NCBI GenBank assembly: GCA_026168455.1
Contig: JANSJX010000107.1
Location: forward strand, 1-64,000
Origin: Theocolax elegans
Lineage: Eukaryota > Arthropoda > Insecta > Hymenoptera > Cerocephalidae
Length of the DNA stretch: 64,000 bases
Reading direction: 5' to 3'
In this document: positions 51,061 to 61,870 of the stretch, piece by piece
Layout of the letters: each line of letters opens with the position of its first letter
How positions within the stretch are numbered: position 1 is the stretch's first letter
Translations under genes and position numbers: made by a program
Notes under the pieces: model-generated
Seen by the model: only the letters and a program-made list of their open reading frames with translations
The model's database searches: none
Told to the model about the DNA's origin: nothing

Positions 51061-54000
51061 AACACGTATTAACCGGCTAAGAAGTACAAATTTTAAAATT
51101 TTTAGATTTCTTTCCATTCCTGGGGGTTTGAATTAAAATACATATTTCCACGTATAAACACGTATAAACCGGCTAAGAAGTCCAAATTTTCAAATTCTTT
51201 AGATTTCATTCCATAGCCTGGGGGATTGAATTCAAATACATTTTTACACGTATAAACACGTATTAACCGGCTAAGAAGTACAAATTTTTAAATTTTTAGA
51301 TTTAGTGCCATTCCTGCGGGGATTGAATTAAAATACAATTTTACAGGTATAATCACGCATGAACCGGCTTAGAAGACCAAATTTTCAAATTTTTAGATTT
51401 CGTTCCATAGTCGCGTGGATTGAATTATAATGCATTTTTACAGGTATAAACACGTGTAAACTGGATAAGAAGACCAAATTTTCAAATTTTTAGATTTCGT
51501 TCCATAGCCGGGCGGATTGAATTCAAATACATTTTTACACGTATAAACACGTATAAACCGGCTTAGAAGACCAAATTTTCAAATTCTTTAGATTTCGTTC
51601 TATAGCCTGGGGGAATGAATTCAAATACATTTTTACACGTATAAACACGTATGAACCGGCTTAGTACAAATTTTCAAATTTTTAGATGTCGTTCCATTCC
51701 TGGGGGTTTGAATTAAAATACTATTTTACAGGTATAAACACGTATGAACCGCCTTAGAAGTCCAAATTTTCAAATTTTTAGATTTCTTTCCATAGCCGGG
51801 GATGATTGAATGAAAATACATTTTTCTACGTATAAACACGTATGAACCGGCTTAGAAGTACAAAATTTAAAATTTTTAGATTTCTTTCCATTCCTGGGGG
51901 TTTGAATTAAAATACATATTTCCACGTATAAACACGTATAAACCGGCTAAGAAGTCCAAATTTTCAAATTCTTTAGATTTCGTTCCATAGCCTGGGGGAT
52001 TGAATTCAAATACATTTTTACACGTATAAACACGTATTAACCGGCTAAGAAGTACACATTTGTAAATTTTTAGATTTCGTGCCATTCCTGGGGGGATTGA
52101 ATTAAAATACAATTTTACAGGTATAATCACGCATGAACCGTCTTAGAAGTCCAAATTTTCAAATTTTTAGATTTTGTTCCATTCCTGGGGGTTTGAATTA
52201 AAATACATATTTCCACGTATAAACACGTATAAACCGGCTTAGAAGACCAAATTTTCAAATTTTTAGATTTCGTTCCATAGTCGCGTGGATTGAATTATAA
52301 TGCATTTTTACAGGTATAAACACGTGTAAACTGGATAAGAAGACCAAATTTTCAAATTTTTAGATTTCGTTCCATAGCCGGGCGGATTGAATTCAAATAC
52401 ATTTTTACACGTATAAACACGTATAAACCGGCTTAGAAGACCAAATTTTCAAATTCTTTAGATTTCGTTCTATAGCCTGGGGGTTTGAATTAAAATACAA
52501 TTTTACACGTATAAACACGTATGAACCGGCTTAGAAGTACAAATTTTCAAATTTTTAGATTTCTTTCCATAGCCGGGGATGATTGAATGAAAATACATTT
52601 TTCTACGTATAAACACGTATGAACCGGCTTAGAAGTACAAAATTTAAAATTTTTAGATTTCTTTCCATTCCTGGGGGTTTGAATTAAAATACATATTTCC
52701 ACGTATAAACACGTATAAACCGGCTAAGAAGTCCAAATTTTCAAATTCTTTAGATTTCGTTCCATAGCCTGGGGGATTGAATTCAAATACATTTTTACAC
52801 GTATAAACACGTATTAACCGGCTAAGAAGTACAAATTTTTAAATTTTTAGATTTCGTGCCATTCCTGGCGGGATTGAATTAAAATACAATTTTACAGGTA
52901 TAATCACGCATGAACCGGCTTAGAAGTCCAAATTTTCAAATTTTTTGATTTTGTTCCATTCCTGGGGGTTTGAATTAAAATACATATTTCCACGTATAAA
53001 CACGTATAAACCGGCTTAGAAGACCAAATTTTCAAATTTTTAGATTTCGTTCCATAGTCGCGTGGATTGAATTATAATGCATTTTTACAGGTATAAACAC
53101 GTGTAAACTGGATAAGAAGACCAAATTTTCAAATTTTTAGATTTCGATCCATAGCCGGGCAGATTGAATTCAAATACATTTTTACACGTATAAACACGTA
53201 TAAACCGGCTTAGAAGACCAAAATTTCAAATTCTTTAGATTTCGTTCTATAGCCTGGGGGATTGAATTCAAATACATTTTTACACGTATAAACACGTATG
53301 AACCGGCTTAGAAGTACAAATTTTCAAATTTTTAGATTTCGTTCCATTCCTGGGGGTTTGAATTAAAATACAATTTTACAGGTATAAACACGTATGAACC
53401 GGCCTAGAAGTCCAAATTTTCAAATTTTTAGATTTCTTTCCATAGCCGGGGATGATTGAATGAAAATACATTTTTCTACGTATAAACACGTATGAACCGG
53501 CTGAGAAGTACAAATTTTAATATTTTTAGATTTCTTTCCATTCCTGGTGGTTTGAATTAAAATACATATTTCCACGTATAAACACGTATAAACCGGCTAA
53601 GAAGTCCAAAATTTCAAATTCTTTAGATTTCGTTCCATAGCCTGGGGGATGGAATTCAAATACATTTTTACACGTATAAACACGTATGAACCGGCTAAGA
53701 AGTACAAATTTTTAAATTTTTAGATTTCGTGCCATTCCTGGGGGGATTGAACTAAAATACAATTTTACAGGTATAATCACGCATGAACCGGCTTAGAAGT
53801 CAAAATTTTCAAATTTTTAGATTTCGTTCCATTCCTGGGGGTTTGAATTAAAATACATATTTCCACGTATAAACACGTATAAACCGGCTTAGAAGACCAA
53901 ATTTTCAAATTTTTAGATTTCGTTCCATAGTCGCGTGGATTGAATTATAATGCATTTTTACAGGTATAAACACGTGTAAACTGGATAAGAAGACCAAATT

Positions 54001-54690
54001 TTCAAATTTTTAGATTTCGTTCCATAGCCGGGCGGATTGAATTCAAATACATTTTTACACGTATAAACACGTATAAACCGGCTTAGAAGACCAAATTTTC
54101 AAATTCTTTAGATTTCGTTCTATAGCCTGGGGGTTTGAATTAAAATACAATTTTACACGTATAAACACGTATGAACCGGCTTAGAAGTACAAATTTTCAA
54201 ATTTTTAGATTTCTTTCCATAGCCGGGGATGATTGAATGAAAATACATTTTTCTACGTATAAACACGTATGAACCGGCTTAGAAGTACAAAATTTAAAAT
54301 TTTTAGATTTCTTTCCATTCCTGGGGGTTTGAATTAAAATACATATTTCCACGTATAAACACGTATAAACCGGCTAAGAAGTCCAAATTTTCAAATTCTT
54401 TAGATTTCGTTCCATAGCCTGGGGGATTGAATTCAAATACATTTTTACACGTATAAACACGTATTAACCGGCTAAGAAGTACAAATTTTTAAATTTTTAG
54501 ATTTCGTGCCATTCCTGGCGGGATTGAATTAAAATACAATTTTACAGGTATAATCACGCATGAACCGGCTTAGAAGTCCAAATTTTCAAATTTTTAGATT
54601 TTGTTCCATTCCTGGGGGTTTGAATTAAAATACATATTTCCACGTATAAACACGTATAAACCGGCTTAGAAGACCAAATTTTCAAATGTT
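51060..54690 (+). repeat. Block of 12-15 kb-type monomers inserted between ~1,190 bp units
   Basis: This ~3.6 kb stretch follows the order seen at about 12480-14700 (and 32280-34500) rather than the ~1,190 bp unit: AGTGCCATTCCTGCGGGG, GTCGCGTGGATTGAATTATA, GGCGGATTG, GGGGGAATGAATTC (51612), GGCTTAGTACAAATT, GAACCGCCTTAG. GTCGCGTGGATTGAATTATA monomers lie at about 51412, 52282, 53059 and 53932. At about 54690 the sequence returns to GAGTTCGTTCCATAGTCGCG in the phase of the ~1,190 bp unit: the joint monomer is 1,099 bp before the next marker, as expected. Fits a nested insertion or unequal exchange between different higher-order units. Confidence 0.75.
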
Positions 54691-55807
54691 TAGAGTTCGT
54701 TCCATAGTCGCGTGGATTGAATTGTAATGCATTTTTACAAGTATAAACACGTATAAACCGGCTAAGAAGTCCAAATATTCAAATTTTTAGATTTCGTTCC
54801 ATTGCCGGGTGTATTGAATTCAAATGCATTTTTACACGTATATACACGCATAAACCGGCTAAGAAGTCGAAATTTTCAAATTCTTTAGATTTCGTTCTAT
54901 AGCCTGGGGGATTGAATTCAAATACATTTTTACACGTATAAACACGTATGAACCGGCTTAGAAGTACAAATTTTCAAATTTTTAGATGTCGTTCCATTCC
55001 TGGGGGTTTGAATTAAAATACTATTTTACAGGTATAAACACGTATGAACCGGCTTAGAAGTCCAAATTTTCAAATTTTTAGATTTCTTTCCATAGTCGGG
55101 GATGATTGAATGAAAATACATTTTTCTACGTATAAACACGTATGAACCGGCTTAGAAGTACAAAATTTAAAATTTTTAGATTGCTTTCCATTCCTGGGGG
55201 TTTGAATTAAAATACATATTTCCACGTATAAACACGTATAAACCGGCTAAGAAGTCCAAATTTTCAAATTCTTTAGATTTCGTTCCATAGCCTGGGGGAT
55301 TGAATTCAAATACATTTTTACACGTATAAACACGTATAAATCGACTAAGAAGTCCAAATTTTTAAATTTTTAGATTTCGTGCCATTCCTGAGGGGATTGA
55401 ATTAAAATACAATTTTACAGGTATAATCACGCATGAACCGGCTTAGAAGTCCATATTTTCAAATTTTTAGATTTCGTTCCATTCCTGGGGGTTTGAATTA
55501 AAATACATATTTCCACGTATAAACACGTATAAACCGGCTAAGAAGTCCAAATTTTCAAATTTTTAGATTTCGTTCCATAGTCGCGTGGACTGAATTGTAA
55601 TGCATTTTTACATGTATAATCACGTATAAACCGGCTAAGATGTCCAAATTTTCAAATTTTTAGATTTCTTTCCTTAGCCGGGGGGATTGAATTCAAATAC
55701 ACTTTTCCACGTATAAACACGTATAAATCGACTAAGAAGCCAAATTTTCAAATTTTAAGAATTATTTTCATAGCAGGGTAGATAGAATTCAACTGCATTT
55801 TTGCACG
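54691..55807 (+). repeat. ~1,190 bp unit resumed (left-truncated)
   Basis: From the joint near 54690 the monomer order matches 49240-50349 up to the marker at 55808. Small private differences include AAATGTTTAGAG at the joint, TTGCTTTCC near 55182 and CATGTATAATC near 55612. Confidence 0.75.
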
Positions 55808-58800
55808 TATAGACAAAAATCTAGACACGTAAAAATATAGACACGTCTAAACTGGCTAAGAAGTCCTAATTTTCAAATTTTTAGAGTTCGTTCCATAGTC
55901 GCGTGGATTGAATTGTAATGCATTTTTACAAGTATAAACACGTATAAACCGGCTAAGAAGTCCAAATATTCAAATTTTTAGATTTCGTTCCATTGCCGGG
56001 TGTATTGAATTCAAATGCATTTTTACACGTATATACACGCATAAACCGGCTAAGAAGTCGAAATTTTCAAATTCTTTAGATTTCGTTCTATAGCCTGGGG
56101 GATTGAATTCAAATACATTTTTACACGTATAAACACGTATGAACCGGCTTAGAAGTACAAATTTTCAAATTTTTAGATGTCGTTCCATTCCGGGGGGTAG
56201 GAATTAAAATACTATTTTACAGGTATAAACACGTATGAACCGGCTTAGAAGTCCAAATTTTCAAATTTTTAGATTTCTTTCCATAGTCGGGGATGATTGA
56301 ATGAAAATACATTTTTCTACGTATAAACACGTATGAACCGGCTTAGAAGTACAAAATTTAAAATTTTTAGATTTCTTTCCATTCCTGGGGGTTTGAATTA
56401 AAATACATATTTCCACGTATAAACACGTATAAACCGGCTAAGAAGTCCAAATTTTCAAATTCTTTAGATTTCGTTCCATAGCCTGGGGGATTGAATTCAA
56501 ATACATTTTTACACGTATAAACACGTATAAATCGACTAAGAAGTCCAAATTTTTAAATTTTTAGATTTCGTGCCATTCCTGAGGGGATTGAATTAAAATA
56601 CAATTTTACAGGTATAATCACGCATGAACCGGTTTAGAAGTCCAAATTTTCAAATTTTTAGATTTCGTTCCATTCCTGGGGGTTTGAATTAAAATACATA
56701 TTTCCACGAATAAACACGTATAAACCGGCTAAGAAGTCCAAATTTTCAAATTCTTTAGATTTCATTCCATAGCCTGGGGGATTGAATTCAAATACATTTT
56801 TACACGTATAAACACGTATTAACCGGCCAAGAAGTACAAATTTTTAAATTTTTAGATTTAGTGCCATTCCTGCGGGGATTGAATTAAAATACAATTTTAC
56901 AGGTATAATCACGCATGAACCGGCTTAGAAGACCAAATTTTCAAATTTTTAGATTTCGTTCCATAGTCGCGTGGATTGAATTATAATGCATTTTTACAGG
57001 TATAAACACGTGTAAACTGGATAAGAAGACCAAATTTTCAAATTTTTAGATTTCGTTCCATAGCCGGGCGGATTGAATTCAAATACATTTTTACACGTAT
57101 AAACACGTATAAACCGGCTTAGAAGACCAAATTTTCAAATTCTTTAGATTTCGTTCTATAGCCTGGGGGAATGAATTCAAATACATTTTTACACGTATAA
57201 ACACGTATGAACCGGCTTAGTACAAATTTTCAAATTTTTAGATGTCGTTCCATTCCTGGGGGTTTGAATTAAAATACTATTTTACAGGTATAAACACGTA
57301 TGAACCGCCTTAGAAGTCCAAATTTTCAAATTTTTAGATTTCTTTCCATAGCCGGGGATGATTGAATGAAAATACATTTTTCTACGTATAAACACGTATG
57401 AACCGGCTTAGAAGTACAAAATTTAAAATTTTTAGATTTCTTTCCATTCCTGGGGGTTTGAATTAATATACATATTTCCACGTATAAACACGTATAAACC
57501 GGCTAAGAAGTCCAAATTTTCAAATTCTTTAGATTTCGTTCCATAGCCTGGGGGATTGAATTCAAATACATTTTTACACGTATAAACACGTATTAACCGG
57601 CTAAGAAGTACACATTTGTAAATTTTTAGATTTCGTGCCATTCCTGGGGGGATTGAATTAAAATACAATTTTACAGGTATAATCACGCATGAACCGTCTT
57701 AGAAGTCCAAATTTTCAAATTTTTAGATTTTGTTCCATTCCTGGGGGTTTGAATTAAAATACATATTTCCACGTATAAACACGTATAAACCGGCTTAGAA
57801 GACCAAATTTTCAAATTTTTAGATTTCGTTCCATAGTCGCGTGGATTGAATTATAATGCATTTTTACAGGTATAAACACGTGTAAACTGGATAAGAAGAC
57901 CAAATTTTCAAATTTTTAGATTTCGTTCCATAGCCGGGCGGATTGAATTCAAATACATTTTTACACGTATAAACACGTATAAACCGGCTTAGAAGACCAA
58001 ATTTTCAAATTCTTTAGATTTCGTTCTATAGCCTGGGGGTTTGAATTAAAATACAATTTTACACGTATAAACACGTATGAACCGGCTTAGAAGTACAAAT
58101 TTTCAAATTTTTAGATTTCTTTCCATAGTCGGGGATGATTGAATGAAAATACATTTTTCTACGTATAAACACGTATGAACCGGCTTAGAAGTACAAAATT
58201 TAAAATTTTTAGATTTCTTTCCATTCCTGGGGGTTTGAATTAAAATACATATTTCCACGTATAAACACGTATAAACCGGCTAAGAAGTCCAAATTTTCAA
58301 ATTCTTTAGATTTCGTTCCATAGCCTGGGGGATTGAATTCAAATACATTTTTACACGTATAAACACGTATAAATCGACTAAGAAGTCCAAATTTTTAAAT
58401 TTTTAGATTTCGTGCCATTCCTGAGGGGATTGAATTAAAATACAATTTTACAGGTATAATCACGCATGAACCGGTTTAGAAGTCCAAATTTTCAAATTTT
58501 TAGATTTCGTTCCATTCCTGGGGGTTTGAATTAAAATACATATTTCCACGTATAAACACGTATAAACCGGCTAAGAAGTCCAAATTTTCAAATTTTTAGA
58601 TTTCGTTCCATAGTCGCGTGGACTGAATTGTAATGCATTTTTACAGGTATAATCACGTATAAACCGGCTAAGATGTCCAAATTTTCAAATTTTTAGATTT
58701 CTTTCCTTAGCCGGGGGGATTGAATTCAAATACACTTTTCCACGTATAAACACGTATAAATCGACTAAGAAGCCAATTTTCAAATTTGAAGAATTATTTT

Positions 58801-58839
58801 CATAGCAGGGTAGATAGAATTCAACTGCATTTTTGCACG
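55808..58839 (+). repeat. ~3,032 bp higher-order unit, first copy
   Basis: Bounded by marker monomers at 55808-55845 and 58840-58877, 3,032 bp apart (31 monomers). The left ~930 bp follows the ~1,190 bp unit. Near 56735 it switches to 12-15 kb-type order with ATTTCATTCC and AGTGCCATTCCTGCGGGG, and near 58370 it returns to the TCGACTAAGAAGTCC monomers that lead to the next marker. It is thus a composite of two older unit types now amplified as one. Confidence 0.8.
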
Positions 58840-61800
58840 TATAGACAAAAATCTAGACACGTAAAAATATAGACACGTCTAAACTGGCTAAGAAGTCCTA
58901 ATTTTCAAATTTTTAGAGTTCGTTCCATAGTCGCGTGGATTGAATTGTAATGCATTTTTACAAGTATAAACACGTATAAACCGGCTAAGAAGTCCAAATA
59001 TTCAAATTTTTAGATTTCGTTCCATGGCCGGGTGTATTGAATTCAAATGCATTTTTACACGTATATACACGCATAAACCGGCTAAGAAGTCGAAATTTTC
59101 AAATTCTTTAGATTTCGTTCTATAGCCTGGGGGATTGAATTCAAATACATTTTTACACTTATTAACACGTATGAAGCGGCTTAGAAGTACAAATTTTCAA
59201 ATTTTTAGATGTCGTTCCATTCCTGGGGGTTTGAATTAAAATACTATTTTACAGGTATAAACACGTATGAACCGGCTTAGAAGTCCAAATTTTCAAATTT
59301 TTAGATTTCTTTCCATAGCTGGGGATGATTGAATGAAAATACATTTTTCTACGTATAAACACGTATGAACCGGCTTAGAAGTACAAAATTTAAAATTTTT
59401 AGATTTCTTTCCATTCCTGGGGGTTTGAATTAAAATACATATTTCCACGTATAAACACGTATAAACCGGCTAAGAAGTCCAAATTTTCAAATTCTTTAGA
59501 TTTCGTTCCATAGCCTGGGGGATTGAATTCAAATACATTTTTACACGTATAAACACGTATTAACCGGCTAAGAAGTACACATTTTTAAATTTTTAGATTT
59601 CGTTCCATTCCTGGAAGTTTGAATTAAAATACAATTTTACAGGTATAAACACGTATGAACCGGCTTAGAAGTCCCAATTTTCAAATTTTTATATTTCTTT
59701 CCATAGCCGGGGATGATTGAATGAAAATACATTTTTCTACGTATAAACACGTATGAACCGGCTTATAAGTACAAATTTTAAAATTTTTAGATTTCTTTCC
59801 ATTCCTGGGGGTTTGAATTAAAATACATATTTCCACGTATAAACACGTATAAACCGGCTAAGAAGTCCAAATTTTCAAATTCTTTAGATTTCATTCCATA
59901 GCCTGGGGGATTGAATTCAAATACATTTTTACACTTATAAACACGTATTAACCGGCTAAGAAGTACAAATTTTTAAATTTTTAGATTTAGTGCCATTCCT
60001 GCGGGGATTGAATTAAAATACAATTTTACAGGTATAATCACGCATGAACCGGCTTAGAAGACCAAATTTTCAAATTTTTAGATTTCGTTCCATAGTCGCG
60101 TGGATTGAATTATAATGCATTTTTACAGGTATAAACACGTGTAAACTGGATAAGAAGACCAAATTTTCAAATTCTTTAGATTTCGTTCTATAGCCTGGGG
60201 GAATGAATTCAAATACATTTTTACACGTATAAACACGTATGAACCGGCTTAGTACAAATTTTCAAATTTTTAGATGTCGTTCCATTCCTGGGGGTTTGAA
60301 TTAAAATACTATTTTACAGGTATAAACACGTATGAACCGCCTTAGAAGTCCAAATTTTCAAATTTTTAGATTTCTTTCCATAGCCGGGGATGATTGAATG
60401 AAAATACATTTTTCTACGTATAAACACGTATGAACCGGCTTAGAAGTACAAAATTTAAAATTTTTAGATTTCTTTCCATTCCTGGGGGTTTGAATTAATA
60501 TACATATTTCCACGTATAAACACGTATAAACCGGCTAAGAAGTCCAAATTTTCAAATTCTTTAGATTTCGTTCCATAGCCTGGGGGATTGAATTCAAATA
60601 CATTTTTACACGTATAAACACGTATTAACCGGCTAAGAAGTACACATTTGTAAATTTTTAGATTTCGTGCCATTCCTGGGGGGATTGAATTAAAATACAA
60701 TTTTACAGGTATAATCACGCATGAACCGTCTTAGAAGTCCAAATTTTCAAATTTTTAGATTTTGTTCCATTCCTGGGGGTTTGAATTAAAATACATATTT
60801 CCACGTATAAACACGTATAAACCGGCTTAGAAGACCAAATTTTCAAATTTTTAGATTTCGTTCCATAGTCGCGTGGATTGAATTATAATGCATTTTTACA
60901 GGTATAAACACGTGTAAACTGGATAAGAAGACCAAATTTTCAAATTTTTAGATTTCGTTCCATAGCCGGGCGGATTGAATTCAAATACATTTTTACACGT
61001 ATAAACACGTATAAACCGGCTTAGAAGACCAAATTTTCAAATTCTTTAGATTTCGTTCTATAGCCTGGGGGTTTGAATTAAAATACAATTTTACACGTAT
61101 AAACACGTATGAACCGGCTTAGAAGTACAAATTTTCAAATTTTTAGATTTCTTTCCATAGTCGGGGATGATTGAATGAAAATACATTTTTCTACGTATAA
61201 ACACGTATGAACCGGCTTAGAAGTACAAAATTTAAAATTTTTAGATTTCTTTCCATTCCTGGGGGTTTGAATTAAAATACATATTTCCACGTATAAACAC
61301 GTATAAACCGGCTAAGAAGTCCAAATTTTCAAATTCTTTAGATTTCGTTCCATAGCCTGGGGGATTGAATTCAAATACATTTTTACACGTATAAACACGT
61401 ATAAATCGACTAAGAAGTCCAAATTTTTAAATTTTTAGATTTCGTGCCATTCCTGAGGGGATTGAATTAAAATACAATTTTACAGGTATAATCACGCATG
61501 AACGGTTTAGAAGTCCAAATTTTCAAATTTTTAGATTCGTTCCATTCCTGGGGGTTTGAATTAAAATACATATTTCCACGTATAAACACGTATAAACCGG
61601 CTAAGAAGTCCAAATTTTCAAATTTTTAGATTTCGTTCCATAGTCGCGTGGACTGAATTGTAATGCATTTTTTACAGGTATAATCACGTATAAACCGGCT
61701 AAGATGTCCAAATTTTCAAATTTTTAGATTTCTTTCCTTAGCCGGGGGATTGAATTCAAATACACTTTTCCACGTATAAACACGTATAAATCGACTAAGA

Positions 61801-61870
61801 AGCCAAATTTTCAAATTTGAAGAATTATTTTCATAGCAGGGTAGATAGAATTCAACTGCATTTTTGCACG
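58840..61870 (+). repeat. ~3,031 bp higher-order unit, second copy
   Basis: Markers are at 58840 and 61871. The right two thirds match the first copy at an offset of 3,032 bp: GGAATGAATTC at 57168 and 60200, and an 84-codon minus-strand frame identical at 57432 and 60464. The left third differs: at 59570-59800 it has the CCTGGAAGTTTG and AAGTCCCAATTTTC monomers related to 15780-15960. A GGCGGATTG monomer present near 57060 is missing near 60170, so the near-equal length results from compensating gain and loss. Confidence 0.8.
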